Assembly: GCF_018310535.1 (NCBI RefSeq)
Contig: NZ_CP074102.1
Coordinates: 3,782,001-3,846,000, forward strand
Reading direction: 5' to 3'
Origin: Streptomyces mirabilis
GTDB taxonomy: Bacteria > Actinomycetota > Actinomycetes > Streptomycetales > Streptomycetaceae
DNA: 64,000 bases
The notes beneath the pieces are model-generated. The model saw nothing but the letters and a program-made list of their open reading frames with translations. It was not told where the DNA came from and ran no database searches. Positions 17,227 to 26,820 of the stretch are shown one piece after another; the first letter of the stretch is position 1, and each line of letters begins with the position of its first letter. The position numbers and the translations under genes are program-made.

Positions 17227-18029
17227 CGTGCGGCTCCGTCGAGGGACGCGAGGAACGTCTCCTCAAGGGGCACCAGCGGCCGGGTGTCGCGCAGGACCAC
17301 GTGTTCCGGGCGTGGTTCACCGGGCCAGCTCGGCAGGTTCGTGGTGTCGTTGTAGGTCGCGATGAGAAGCCGACGGGGGAACGGGGACATGTTCGGAGCC
17401 GAACCGTGCACGATCTCGGGGGAGAAGAAGACCAGCGAGCCGGCCGGTCCCTTGGGGCTGGTCATGCCGTGCGTGGCGACCAGGTCGGCGAGCTGCTCGG
17501 CGGTGAGCGCGATGTCGTCCGGGTCGAGGTGCAGCTCGGACTTGGCCCCCTGGCGGCGGTCGTCGCGCACCAGGCCGGCGCGGTGGGAGCCGGGGACGAA
17601 GATGACCGGGCCGTTGAACTCGTCCACGTCGTCGAGGAAGACACCGACGTTGATCTGGCGGGGGGCGGGCAGGTTGTCGGCGATCCGCCAGGCGACGTAG
17701 TCCTGGTGCCACGACCAGCGTTCGCCGCCGAAGGCCGGCTTGGCGTTGATCTTGAACTGGTAGGGGTAGACGTCCTCGGTCAGCAACTGCCGGACCGGCC
17801 CCAGGACCCGGGGGTCACGCAGCAGTGCGGCGTACTCCGGTTGGCGCTGGTGGGAGGCGTAGACGGCCCGCACCGCGGCACCGTCGTCCTCGACGATCCG
17901 CTGGGGTCCGGGGACCTCGCAGTCGCGCTCGAACGCCGCACGCAGGGACGCCACTTCGGCGGCGGTGAGTGCGGACTCCACCAGGAGGAAACCGTCCTCG
18001 TGGTAGCGGTCGATGTGTTCCTCGCTCAT
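17223..18029 (-). CDS. Phytanoyl-CoA dioxygenase (PhyH) family oxygenase
   Basis: The 268-residue product has the PhyH fold and its Fe(II) triad: WHQDYVAWR supplies His and Asp, and HGSAPNMSPFPRR supplies the distal His plus the 2-oxoglutarate Arg. An opening motif YHEDGFLLVES is typical. PhyH enzymes hydroxylate or chlorinate small molecules, including amino acids tethered to carrier proteins, ectoine or proline. ATG 18029 follows GAAGAATTG; an in-frame TTG one codon upstream is less likely. It is the fifth gene of the NRPS operon. Confidence 0.87.
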   Translation of the reverse strand: MSEEHIDRYHEDGFLLVESALTAAEVASLRAAFERDCEVPGPQRIVEDDGAAVRAVYASHQRQPEYAALLRDPRVLGPVRQLLTEDVYPYQFKINAKPAFGGERWSWHQDYVAWRIADNLPAPRQINVGVFLDDVDEFNGPVIFVPGSHRAGLVRDDRRQGAKSELHLDPDDIALTAEQLADLVATHGMTSPKGPAGSLVFFSPEIVHGSAPNMSPFPRRLLIATYNDTTNLPSWPGEPRPEHVVLRDTRPLVPLEETFLASLDGAAR

Positions 18030-18080
18030 CAATTCTTCGCTTCTCTCGCTGTGTTACGGATGGGCCCGACGCAGTGGCGC

Positions 18081-18821
18081 TCAGCCCATGAAGTGGCCGC
18101 CGTCGACGACCAGTTGCTGGCCGGTGAGATAGCGGCTCCGATCGGTCACCAGGAATTCGAGGGCGTCGGCGACGTCCGTCACCGTGCCGATCCGCCCGAG
18201 CGGGATCTGGCCCAGAACGCGCCGACGCGGCTCTGCCTCGTCCAGCCGGTACCGCTCGACGACCTCGGGTGTGTCGGTGAAACCGGGGATCAGCGCGTTG
18301 ACCCGGACCGCCGGCGCGAGTTCCAGCGCCAGACACCGGGTGAGCTGGAGCAGTCCGGCCTTGCTGGCGCAGTAGTTGGCCCCGTTCGGCCGCGGCCGGA
18401 TGGCGGTGGTCGCGCCGATGTTCACGATCGATCCGCGGCCTGCCGCCACCATCGCCGGGGCCAGCGCCCTGGTGAGGTGGAACGGCCCGGACAGGTTGGT
18501 GGCGATCACCTGGTCCCAGTCCTCGTCGGTCAGTTCCAGGAAGGGCCGGTCCCGGTTGACACCGGCGTTGTTCACCAGGACGTGCGGTGCGCCGTGGGCG
18601 GCGAGGATGCGCTCGCAGGCCGCCCGCACCCCAGCCGGTCGGGTCAGGTCGATCCGCACGGTTTCGATGCCGTCTCCGCCCTGCCCGGCGGCCGCACGGG
18701 CCGCCCGCTCATCTCCCCGGTAGAGGGCGAGGACGTGGTAGCCCAGGGCGCTGAGCCGCCTGGACAGCTCCAGTCCGATGCCGCGGGTGCCGCCGCTCAC
18801 CACGGCCGTGCGGGCGGCCAC
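18081..18821 (-). CDS. Short-chain dehydrogenase/reductase (FabG-like)
   Basis: From GTG 18821 the product is 246 residues. It has the NAD(P) motif GGTRGIG near residue 10, NNAG near residue 84, the catalytic YCASK near residue 150 and the closing GQQLVVDGGHF. A GTG at 18839 is possible but lacks a ribosome site and would overlap the preceding gene by 17 bp; the chosen start follows the upstream stop directly. It probably reduces a ketone or oxidises an alcohol on the pathway intermediate. Confidence 0.85.
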   Translation of the reverse strand: MAARTAVVSGGTRGIGLELSRRLSALGYHVLALYRGDERAARAAAGQGGDGIETVRIDLTRPAGVRAACERILAAHGAPHVLVNNAGVNRDRPFLELTDEDWDQVIATNLSGPFHLTRALAPAMVAAGRGSIVNIGATTAIRPRPNGANYCASKAGLLQLTRCLALELAPAVRVNALIPGFTDTPEVVERYRLDEAEPRRRVLGQIPLGRIGTVTDVADALEFLVTDRSRYLTGQQLVVDGGHFMG

Positions 18822-18822
18822 C

Positions 18823-19794
18823 TCAGAACGGCCGGTCACCGGCGATGGCCGCACGGTCCACGACACGACGGTGGGGGTAGTAGTCGGACGTGGCGTAGTG
18901 CTGCACTGCGCGGTTGTCCCAGAACACCACGTCCCCCGGCTGCCAGCGGAAACGCACCTGGTACTCGGGGTACTGGACCTGCCGGAACAGGTACCGCAGC
19001 AGTTCCTCGCTCTCCGCGGGCTCCAGCCCCTCGATGTGGGTGGTGAAGATGGAGGTGACGAAGAGGCTCTTGCGTCCTGTCCTCGGGTGGGTCCGCACCA
19101 CCGGATGGGCGACCGGCGGGAACAACTCCTGGAAGTGCCGGCGCTGCTCGTCCGTCAGCAGGTCGCGGTAGTTCGCCGACGGTGTGAAGTCGTGCACCGC
19201 CCGCAGGCCCTCCAGGCGCCTCTTCACCTCGTCGGGCAGGTTGTCGTAGGCCGCACCGGTGTCGGCGAAGAGCGTGTCGCCCCCGGCCTCGGGCATCTCC
19301 ACCATCCGCAGGACCGCGCCGAGCGGCGGGTTGGGGATCCAGGGGAAGTCGTGGTGCCAGACGTTCTCGAAGCCGGGGTTGGCAGCGCCCTTCTCCAGGC
19401 GGACGACGTCCTGGGAGGCGCCCTTGGGCAGGAACGGGTGCTGGTCGATCTCGCCCCAGTTGGCGGCGAAGGCCCGCTGCTGCTCGTGGGTGAGTTCCTG
19501 CCCGCGGAAGAAGAGGACCTTCCACTCCAGCAGGGCACGGTCCAGTTCCTCGAAGACCTCCGGGGCCAGCGGTTCGGACAGGTTCAGGCCCTCGATCTGC
19601 GCACCCAGCAGTGGGCCGTAGGGGCGCACCGAGAAGTGCCCGTACGGTCCGCCCTGCCGTCCCTCGGCGAGGCGCCGGAGCAGCCTCGGCCCGTGGTGGT
19701 CCTCGCGGCCGTCGATGCCGTGCCGCACCAGCGCACGGATGCGTGTCAGTTCCTCGGTGTCCTTCGCTGCTTCGTCACTCAGGGTCGTGGTCAT
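18823..19794 (-). CDS. TauD/TfdA-family Fe(II)/2-oxoglutarate dioxygenase
   Basis: The 323-residue enzyme shows the TauD facial triad: VWHHDFPW gives HxD, NRAVQHYA gives the distal His, and HRRVVDR supplies the co-substrate Arg. ALLEWKVLFFRGQ and GGDTLFADT are typical of the family. TauD relatives in secondary metabolism hydroxylate, desaturate or form isonitriles. The ATG overlaps the MbtH stop (ATGA). No isonitrile partner genes are present, so hydroxylation or desaturation of the NRPS-bound residue is the simpler guess. Confidence 0.88.
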   Translation of the reverse strand: MTTTLSDEAAKDTEELTRIRALVRHGIDGREDHHGPRLLRRLAEGRQGGPYGHFSVRPYGPLLGAQIEGLNLSEPLAPEVFEELDRALLEWKVLFFRGQELTHEQQRAFAANWGEIDQHPFLPKGASQDVVRLEKGAANPGFENVWHHDFPWIPNPPLGAVLRMVEMPEAGGDTLFADTGAAYDNLPDEVKRRLEGLRAVHDFTPSANYRDLLTDEQRRHFQELFPPVAHPVVRTHPRTGRKSLFVTSIFTTHIEGLEPAESEELLRYLFRQVQYPEYQVRFRWQPGDVVFWDNRAVQHYATSDYYPHRRVVDRAAIAGDRPF

Positions 19795-19985
19795 GTGGTT
19801 TCGTGCTCCAGTCGGTCGGCCGGGTGATGGTCGATGTGGTCCAGGCACTCCTGGCGGGTGCCGGCGTGACGGGCGACGGCCCAGCCGGCGGGGACGTCGA
19901 CGAAGGCCGGCCACAACGAGTGGTGGCCTTTCCCGTCGGCCAGGACCAGATAGGTCCCGTTCGGGTCGTCGAAGGGGTTCGGCAC
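19791..19985 (-). CDS. MbtH-family NRPS accessory protein
   Basis: A 64-residue protein starting MPNPFDDPNGTYLVLADGKG, with the invariant tryptophan motifs SLWPAF and PAGWAV. MbtH proteins bind adenylation domains and are needed for solubility or activity of many actinobacterial NRPSs. The GTG start lies 4 bp after the NRPS stop with GGGGAG upstream, so the two are translationally coupled. Its presence suggests that the adjacent adenylation domain depends on it. Confidence 0.95.
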   Translation of the reverse strand: MPNPFDDPNGTYLVLADGKGHHSLWPAFVDVPAGWAVARHAGTRQECLDHIDHHPADRLEHETT

Positions 19986-19989
19986 GGGT

Positions 19990-22900
19990 TCAGCTCCCCA
20001 CGGAGTCGCGGCCGAGGGCCGCTCTGTGCAGGTGATCGGTGAGTACGGGCCCCAGTTGCGCGAGGGCTTCGGGCGTGGTCATGCGGTGATGGGTCACCGT
20101 CACGTCATGCGTGCGGATCTCGCCGTCCACGTACGGCCGCCAGGCCTGCGGGGAGGTGCGGCCGGCCTCATAGGGGTCGGTCGGGTCGGACAGCGCGGCG
20201 GCGAAGAAGAGCAGATCACCCCGGAAGCGGCCGGGTGTGAACGAGGTCATCAGACGCAGGTCGTGCAGGAAGACCTCGTGCAGAGACCTGGTCGGCACCT
20301 CGTCCGGCAGCTGCTCGGTGCCGCCGAACACAAGCCTGACGAAGGCACGTTCATCGATCTCGGGCACCGGTCCCACGGCGCTCGGGCAGGGGTAGGAGTC
20401 CAGCACGGCCAGCAGCGCCACCCGTTCGCCCGCCGTCTCCAGGGCGGTCGCCGCGGCATGCGCCACCAGCCCGCCGAAGGACCAGCCGAGCAGGTGGTAG
20501 GGCCCGTTGGGCTGCACGGCCCGGATCTGCTCCAGGTAGTCGGAGGCCATCTCCTGGACGCTGCCGGGCATCCGGCCGGAGTCCGTGAGCCCGCGCGCCT
20601 GCAGGCCGTACACCGGCTGGTCGGGCCCGAGATGGCGGAGCAGGCCCTGGTAGGACCAGCTGATGCCGGCGGCGGGAGGGAAGCAGAACAGCGGCGGACG
20701 GTCGCCCCGACGGCGCAGCGGCAGCAGCGGTGCCAGGGGCCCGTCGTCGGCAGCCGCAGCGGTCATCCGGCGGTCCAGTGCCGCCACCGTCGGGGCCTCG
20801 AACAGGTCGCGGACGCTCAGATCCACCCGGAAGTCGGCTCGGATCCGGGCGAGCACCCGGGCCGCCAGCATCGAGTGGCCGCCGAGCTGGAAGAAGTCGT
20901 CCTCCACGCCGACCCGGGCCACTCCCAGCACCTCGGCGAAGTGCCCCGCCAGGGCCTTCTCCCGCCCGGTGCGCGGGGCACGGGTGGGGGTGGCCGCGGT
21001 GAAGTCGGGTCGGGGCAGGGCCCGGCGGTCGAGCTTGCCGTTGGGGGTCAGCGGGAACGCGTCGAGCACGACCACGGCGGCCGGCACCATGTGCCTGGGC
21101 AGCCGCTCCGCCACATGCTCGCGGACGGCCGCCGGAGCCGGTGCTCCCCCGCCCTGCGCCACCACATAGGCGACCAGACAAGCGGCTCCCGAGGGGTCGT
21201 CACGGACGACGACCTCGGCCTGGGTGACGCCCGGACAACCGGCGACGGCGTCCCTGACCTCCGCCGGTTCGATCCGGACGCCCCTGATCTTGACCTGGTG
21301 GTCGGTGCGGCCCAGGTACTCCAGATCGCCGTCGGGCAGGCGGCGGACCAGGTCGCCCGTGCGGTACATCCGGCTCCCGGGCTCGCCGAAGGGGTCGGCC
21401 ACGAAGCGTTCGGCCGTCAGCGCCGGACGATTGCGGTAGCCGTGGGCGAGTGCCTCACCGGCCAGGTAGAGCTCGCCCGGAACACCCGGCGGTGCCAGAC
21501 GCAGTCCACCGTCCAGGACGTGCCCCGACACGTTGGGGATCGGCCGGCCGATCGGCACGGGGGAGGGCCAGTCGGCGGTGTCGGCCGGCAGGGTGTAGGC
21601 GGTGACCAGGTGGGTCTCGGAAGGACCGTAATGGTTGTGCAGTCGCCGGTTCGGCACCCGGCGGCAGAACTCCCGGACGGCGCGGCTGGGTACGAGGGCC
21701 TCGCCGCCCTGGGCGAGCACCCGCAGCGCGGGAAGGTCCCGGTCCTGCGCGGCCGCGGCCTCACAGACCGCCTCGATCACCAGGTGGGGTGCGAAGAGTT
21801 CGTTGATCTGCTGCTCGTCCAGCCACTTGGCCAGGCGGTCCGGGTCGCGTCGGACGTCGTCGTCCGGAATGACCAGGGTCTTGCCGAAGAGCAGCGCCGA
21901 GGTGATCTCCTGCACCGACACGTCGAAGCTGAGTGCGGTGAACTGGGCCGTCCTGGAGTCGGGAACCCGCGGAAGGTCGTCGTTGTGCCACCTGAGCAGG
22001 TTGACCAGGGAGCCGGTGGGCATCACCACGCCCTTGGGAGTCCCGGTGGTGCCCGAGGTGTAGATGACGTACGCGGTGTGCCACGGCTCCAGCCGGCCGA
22101 GCCGGTCCCGGTCGTCCACCGCGGCACCGGACCGGTGTCGGAGTGCCTCGGCGGTCTCGGACCCGTCGACCACGAGGGTGCGGACGCCGGTCTCGGGCAG
22201 GCCGGCGAGAACCCGTGTGGTGGTGAGCAGCAGCGCGGGGGCGGAGTCCCGCAGCATGAAGGCGATCCGCTCCACCGGGTACTCCGGGTCGACGGGAAGG
22301 TACCCGGCTCCGGCCTTCAGGATGGCCAGCAGGGCGACGACCATGTCGGCCGACCGGGACGCCGCCAGGGCCACGATTCGGTCCGGGCCGGCGCCTTCGG
22401 CGATCAGCAGCCGGGCGAGGCGGTTCGACGCGAGGTCGAGGTCCCGGTAGGTCACGGCCCGTCCGTCGCAGTCCAGCACGGCCGTCGCCGTGGGGGTGCG
22501 TGCCGTCTGGGCGGCGAACAGTTCGGGCAGCGTGGTCTCGTGGTACTTGAGGCGGTTGGCGCGGGACTCGGCGAGCAGATCGGCGCGCTCCTCCTCGGTG
22601 GCCAGGTCGATCAGACCGACCGCTCGCTCCTGGGCGTTCGGCGCGGTGAACGCCCTGAGCAGTGCCAGGAAACGGCGGTGGTGGGCGGCCAGTCCGTCGG
22701 GCCGGTACAACTCGGGATTGCCGACCAGGTCGATCCGCAGTCCGGAGCCGTCGGAGCGGTCGTAGGCCGTGACGGAGAGGTCGTCGACCGGTCCCTGGGT
22801 GAGGTTGTGCGCCTCGGCCCGGTGCCCGGCGAATTCCAGGTCGTAGTCGAAGGACATGATGTTGACCTGAGGGCCGGTCAGGAAGCTCTCCTGCGGGCGC

Positions 22901-23904
22901 AGTCCGAATGACCGGGCGAGGGACTCCCCCCGGTGACGCTGGTGCCGGAGCAGTCGGCGGAACTCCCGGGAGACCTTGCGTATCAGGTCGAGCACGGACT
23001 CCTCTGGGCGCACCTCCACGTGCAGCGGCAGGGTGTTGGAGAGCATGACCGGCACCGTGCGGAGTTCGGCGTCGGTCCGGGCCGCGACCGGCAGGGTGAG
23101 GACCACGTGCCGCTCCCCTGTCGTCTTGTGCAGGTAGGCGACGGTGGCAGCGATCAGCAGCACCGACCAGTGCGTGCGCGCCTGCCGCGCCGCGGTACGG
23201 AGCCGGGTGGTCTCGGCGGCGGAGAGCCGGCCCGTCTCGGTCAGGTTGTGGTCCGGGGTGCCGGAGGGGGTGCCGGCCAGCCGGGTCGGCCTCAGCGCCT
23301 CGGCGAACCGGTCACCCCAGTGGGCCCGGTCGGCCGCGCATGCGTCCGATTCCCGGTATCGGCGCTCGTTCTCCAGAAGCGTGCGCAGGCTGCCGTACGG
23401 TGCCGGCGCCGGGTCGCGGCCTGTGACGGCGGCACTGTAGAGCTCGGCGACCCGGAGGGAGATCAGTGCGCCGCTGTGCCCGTCGGCCAGGATGTGATGA
23501 GCACTCAGGTACCAGACGAAGTGTTCGGGCCCGAGTCGGAACAGGGCGTACGAGAAGAGGGGACCGGTGGACAGCGGCATCCGACGGGCCAGGTCGGCGC
23601 GCATCCAGGCCTTGGCCGCCGCCATGGGATCGTCCTCGATGCTGACGTCGAGAACGGGGAAAACCCAGTCATCGGCCAGGCCGGCGGTCTGCCAGGGCAC
23701 GCCTTCGCATTCGCCGAACCGTGCCTGAAAGGGTTCGGCCTCGGCGATGGTCCGCCGGAGTGCGGCTTCGAACTTCTCCGCGTCGATCGGTCCGCGGATC
23801 TCCAGGTATTCACCGATGCGGGACTGCTGCCCTTTCGGATTCAACTGCTCGGCCAACCATATCTCATGCTGGGCAGCCGAAATTGGCAGACGTGTGCCGT
23901 CCAA
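19990..23904 (-). CDS. Single-module nonribosomal peptide synthetase, C-A-T-TE
   Basis: A 1304-residue complete module in EntF order. The condensation domain (about 1-430) has an intact HHILADG at residue 136. The adenylation domain (about 450-940) has [27 protein letters not shown] and NGKLDRR. The carrier domain has LGGHS with the phosphopantetheine Ser near 1011, and the thioesterase has GWSFGG at 1140. Reading the ten pocket residues by eye gives roughly DVQFAGHLVK, closest to proline/imino-acid codes. A C domain with no upstream module suggests that it accepts an acyl or other external donor. TTG start with GGGGGA upstream. First gene of a six-gene operon. Confidence 0.93.
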   Translation of the reverse strand: MDGTRLPISAAQHEIWLAEQLNPKGQQSRIGEYLEIRGPIDAEKFEAALRRTIAEAEPFQARFGECEGVPWQTAGLADDWVFPVLDVSIEDDPMAAAKAWMRADLARRMPLSTGPLFSYALFRLGPEHFVWYLSAHHILADGHSGALISLRVAELYSAAVTGRDPAPAPYGSLRTLLENERRYRESDACAADRAHWGDRFAEALRPTRLAGTPSGTPDHNLTETGRLSAAETTRLRTAARQARTHWSVLLIAATVAYLHKTTGERHVVLTLPVAARTDAELRTVPVMLSNTLPLHVEVRPEESVLDLIRKVSREFRRLLRHQRHRGESLARSFGLRPQESFLTGPQVNIMSFDYDLEFAGHRAEAHNLTQGPVDDLSVTAYDRSDGSGLRIDLVGNPELYRPDGLAAHHRRFLALLRAFTAPNAQERAVGLIDLATEEERADLLAESRANRLKYHETTLPELFAAQTARTPTATAVLDCDGRAVTYRDLDLASNRLARLLIAEGAGPDRIVALAASRSADMVVALLAILKAGAGYLPVDPEYPVERIAFMLRDSAPALLLTTTRVLAGLPETGVRTLVVDGSETAEALRHRSGAAVDDRDRLGRLEPWHTAYVIYTSGTTGTPKGVVMPTGSLVNLLRWHNDDLPRVPDSRTAQFTALSFDVSVQEITSALLFGKTLVIPDDDVRRDPDRLAKWLDEQQINELFAPHLVIEAVCEAAAAQDRDLPALRVLAQGGEALVPSRAVREFCRRVPNRRLHNHYGPSETHLVTAYTLPADTADWPSPVPIGRPIPNVSGHVLDGGLRLAPPGVPGELYLAGEALAHGYRNRPALTAERFVADPFGEPGSRMYRTGDLVRRLPDGDLEYLGRTDHQVKIRGVRIEPAEVRDAVAGCPGVTQAEVVVRDDPSGAACLVAYVVAQGGGAPAPAAVREHVAERLPRHMVPAAVVVLDAFPLTPNGKLDRRALPRPDFTAATPTRAPRTGREKALAGHFAEVLGVARVGVEDDFFQLGGHSMLAARVLARIRADFRVDLSVRDLFEAPTVAALDRRMTAAAADDGPLAPLLPLRRRGDRPPLFCFPPAAGISWSYQGLLRHLGPDQPVYGLQARGLTDSGRMPGSVQEMASDYLEQIRAVQPNGPYHLLGWSFGGLVAHAAATALETAGERVALLAVLDSYPCPSAVGPVPEIDERAFVRLVFGGTEQLPDEVPTRSLHEVFLHDLRLMTSFTPGRFRGDLLFFAAALSDPTDPYEAGRTSPQAWRPYVDGEIRTHDVTVTHHRMTTPEALAQLGPVLTDHLHRAALGRDSVGS

Positions 23905-24205
23905 CTCTTTCCCCCGTAAATCACGTTGTGCAGATATTTCAGAGACTAGACCGCACCGCTAAACTCCCGCATACGCCGGACCAGCCGCATTTCATGCGTC
24001 CCGCAGTGCATATTCCACAACGATGGCGTACGTCACATCCCATCGGCCCGGTCGCCCCGGGGCTCAAGTTGCGGTGAGAGTCGAGCCAATTCTCGGTAAA
24101 AGGGACACCTCGAACTTGCCTGGCGTCCGGCACGCCACCGAAGATCATCCTTCGGCGGGATTGACCAACCTGCCGTCATGGAAAACACGCCCACGGGGGA
24201 TAGAA
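23905..24205. promoter_or_regulatory. Divergent promoter region, NRPS operon and SARP gene
   Basis: This 301-bp region drives both the NRPS operon (leftward) and the SARP gene (rightward). GGCTC at about 24060 and GAGCC at about 24085 form an imperfect inverted pair, and TCGAGCC and TCGAAC words occur, but no regular SARP-type heptamer array was found here by eye. No small ORF is supported. Confidence 0.45.
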
Positions 24206-24997
24206 ATGGACTTCCACATACTCGGGCCGCTGCAGATTGCGGCAGCCGACGGCTCCGTCACACAGGGTCCCGGCGCCCTCAAACAGCGGGCGCTGCTGGC
24301 GCTGCTGTGCCTGAACGCCGAGCGAGTCGTCTCCACCCAGCAATTGACCGACCTCCTCTGGGCGGACAACCCGCCACGCACCGCGGCCACCGCTCTGCAG
24401 GTCTACGTATCCCGGCTGCGCAAGCACCTGTTGGCACTGGGCGCGGACCCGGCCGTCCTTGCCACTCGGGCTCCCGGTTACGTCCTCGACCTGGGCCGGC
24501 GGCACGAACTGGATCTGCGCCGTTTCGAGTCCCATGTGACCGGGGCCCACCAGCTGAACGCCATCGGGCGGACGGCGGAGGCCTCGGAGCTGCTGGCCTC
24601 CGCCATCGCGCTGTGGCGCGGGCCTGCCCTCGCCGACGTCCGCGGCCTGCCCATGCTGGACGATCTGGGCCACCAGCTGGACGAGAAGCGGAATTCCGCT
24701 CACGAGCTGTGGGTGGAAACCGAACTCCGGCTCGGCCGGAACGCCTGGGTGATCAGTGAGGCCTACGGTCTGGTCGCGGACCAGCCGCTGTGGGAGAACC
24801 TCTATCTCTATCTGATGGTGGCTCTCTACCGGAGTGGCCGCACCGCCGATGCGCTCGGCGTCTACAACACCCTCCGGAACAAGCTCGTCGAAGGGCTCGG
24901 CATGGAACCGAGCCTCCGGCTCCGGCAGGTACAGCGGGCCGTTCTCTCCCGGGCCTCCTGGCTCGAGGACAAGGCCGCCCTTCCGCTGGTCTCGTAG
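24206..24997 (+). CDS. SARP-family transcriptional activator
   Basis: The 263-residue protein has an OmpR-type winged helix at residues 1-95 (MDFHILGPLQIAAADGS, QQLTDLLWADNPPRTA, LQVYVSRLRKHL, LATRAPGYVLDL) and a bacterial transcriptional activation (BTAD) helical domain from about 100 to 245. This is the short SARP type, like ActII-ORF4, without an ATPase. GGGGGA precedes the ATG. SARPs activate adjacent biosynthetic operons by binding heptamer repeats near the -35. Its targets may be the NRPS operon, the SDP-like operon, or both. Confidence 0.92.
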   Translation: MDFHILGPLQIAAADGSVTQGPGALKQRALLALLCLNAERVVSTQQLTDLLWADNPPRTAATALQVYVSRLRKHLLALGADPAVLATRAPGYVLDLGRRHELDLRRFESHVTGAHQLNAIGRTAEASELLASAIALWRGPALADVRGLPMLDDLGHQLDEKRNSAHELWVETELRLGRNAWVISEAYGLVADQPLWENLYLYLMVALYRSGRTADALGVYNTLRNKLVEGLGMEPSLRLRQVQRAVLSRASWLEDKAALPLVS

Positions 24998-25035
24998 AGG
25001 TTCACGCCTGCCCCGGGGACGTCCGTTCCGCCGCC

Positions 25036-26820
25036 TCAGACCGCGGGCCGGACATCCTCGGCGGGCGTGAGGGTGGTGGTTCGCCTGGCGCGTGCGGCCC
25101 GGGGCAGTTCGAGGGTGATGAACGCCTCCGCCCGCATGATGGCGAGGCCGATCCTGGGCAGATCGCGTGCCCGCGGGTACACCAGGAACCGCGGCTCCCA
25201 GCGCGGCTGGAATTTGGCGTTGAACTTGTAGAGCGACTCGATCTGGAACCAGCGCGAGGAGAAGACCAGCAGTCCGCGCCACACGCGCAGCACCGGTCCT
25301 GCGCCGAGTCGCTCACCCCTTGCCAGGGCCGAGCGGAACATCGCGAAGTTCAGTGACACGCGACGCACCCCCATCTGCTGCGCCGCCTGCAAGGCCGCGA
25401 CGATCAGCAGCTCGTTGAGGCCGGGGTCGGCGGAGCGGTCGCGTCTCATCAGGTCCAGGGAGATGTCCTCAGGCCCCCAGGGCACGAAGTGCAGTATCGC
25501 CTTCAGGTCGTCGCCGGCCGGGTCCTCCCCCGCCGCCTCATCGGGTGCCTTGTGGGCGGTGACGACGACGCACTCGTCGTCCGCGGGATCGCCGAACCGG
25601 CCCAGCGCGGTGGAAAATCCGCGTTCCACGGTGGTGCCCCGCCACTGTGCGGCGGCGTCACCGATCCGTTGCCGCTCCCTCTCGTTCAGTTCGGCGACCC
25701 GGCGGACCCGGCAGACGTAGCCGCCCCGCTCGATCCGCTTCACCATCTGCCGGACGTTGCGCATGGCCCGTCCGGACAGCGAGAAGTCGGCCGTGTCGAC
25801 CACCGCCTCGTCGCCCAGCTCCAGCGCGTCCAGCCCGGTCTCCCTGGCCCAGATCTCCCCGCCGGTCTCACTGCAGCCCACCACGGCGGGCACCCACGCG
25901 TGCTCGCGGGCCTCGGTCATGAAGGCGTTGATCGCACCGGGCCATGCCTCGACGTCTCCGAGCGGGTCGCCCGAGGCCAGCATGACGCCCGAGACCACCC
26001 GGTAGGCGATCGCCGCCTTGCCCGAGGGGGAGAACACCACGCTCTTGTCGCGCCGCAGAGCGAAATAGCCCAGGGAGTCACGGGCGCCGTAGCGGTCGAG
26101 CAGCGCCCGCACACACGACTCGTCCTCGGCGGTCAGTTCCGGTTCCGGCGTCTCCGGGCGCAGTGCCAGCCAAGCGCTGGTCAGCGCGGTCAACAGGCCC
26201 AGTGCGCCCAGCGAGTAGCCCACCAGATCGGCGACCCGGACGGAGGTGTACCCGACCGGCCCCTCGATGCCGAACAGCCCGTACAGCACGTGCTCCAGCC
26301 GTTGCGAAAAGGTGTACGACCGGCGCTCGCTCGACGGGTGGACGCTGACGACGAGCAGGCCGAGCAGGACGCTGAGCCCGCCCAGGCCGAGGAGACTGGC
26401 AAGTGCTCTCAGGCGGGTGCGCGGGTCGGCCTTGGCGTAGAACTCGCGCCGGTGGACCAGGATCAGCCCCAGCAGGACCAGCGCGATGAGTGCCGTGAGC
26501 AGCTCATGGCGGTGCAGCAGATGGAGTGCCGCACTCGTCGGAAGCAGCACCACCACCGCGCGCCAGGCGCGACGCTTGCGGCGGCGCAGCGCGTGGGCCA
26601 GCAGGACCAGCAGCAGTCCGCTCGTCAGTTGGCCCACCGCCGCCAGCGTGCTCACCCCGCCGGGAAGGTCACCGAGCCAGCTGTGCACCCGGGAGTGCCG
26701 GAAGCCCGGGAAGAGGGCACTCACCAGGTCCAGGACACCGATCAGCCGGCAGATGTGCCCCGCCGCTGTCGGAACCCATGGCCGTCCGTTCCTATAACGC
26801 TCTTTCACGCTCCAAACCAT
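25036..26820 (-). CDS. MprF-like lysylphosphatidylglycerol synthase (DUF2156)
   Basis: A 594-residue membrane protein. The first 225 residues hold about six hydrophobic helices; the rest is the cytosolic DUF2156/GNAT-like aminoacyl-transfer domain of MprF (SGKAAIAYRVVSGVMLASGDP, ISLDLMRRD, GLNELLIVAALQ, LYKFNAKFQPRWEPRFLVY). MprF moves lysine or alanine from tRNA to phosphatidylglycerol, lowering surface charge and resistance-proofing cells against cationic peptides. The helix number is lower than in full flippase-synthase MprF. It is divergent from the SDP-like operon, so self-protection is a possible role. Confidence 0.82.
   Translation of the reverse strand: MVWSVKERYRNGRPWVPTAAGHICRLIGVLDLVSALFPGFRHSRVHSWLGDLPGGVSTLAAVGQLTSGLLLVLLAHALRRRKRRAWRAVVVLLPTSAALHLLHRHELLTALIALVLLGLILVHRREFYAKADPRTRLRALASLLGLGGLSVLLGLLVVSVHPSSERRSYTFSQRLEHVLYGLFGIEGPVGYTSVRVADLVGYSLGALGLLTALTSAWLALRPETPEPELTAEDESCVRALLDRYGARDSLGYFALRRDKSVVFSPSGKAAIAYRVVSGVMLASGDPLGDVEAWPGAINAFMTEAREHAWVPAVVGCSETGGEIWARETGLDALELGDEAVVDTADFSLSGRAMRNVRQMVKRIERGGYVCRVRRVAELNERERQRIGDAAAQWRGTTVERGFSTALGRFGDPADDECVVVTAHKAPDEAAGEDPAGDDLKAILHFVPWGPEDISLDLMRRDRSADPGLNELLIVAALQAAQQMGVRRVSLNFAMFRSALARGERLGAGPVLRVWRGLLVFSSRWFQIESLYKFNAKFQPRWEPRFLVYPRARDLPRIGLAIMRAEAFITLELPRAARARRTTTLTPAEDVRPAV

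Noticed and set aside
18823..19794. Isonitrile-forming role for the TauD-like enzyme
   Set aside because: The acyl-ACP ligase, carrier protein and thioesterase that accompany isonitrile synthases are absent from the operon.
20026..22911. A 961-codon plus-strand open frame opposite the NRPS gene
   Set aside because: It is antisense to a complete C-A-T-TE NRPS, has low-complexity Gly/Arg/Gln/His content and no domain. GC3 bias leaves long antisense frames open in this genome.
23905..24205. SARP heptamer array between NRPS and SARP genes
   Set aside because: Some TCGAG and TTGAG words are present, but their spacing does not follow 11- or 22-bp steps.
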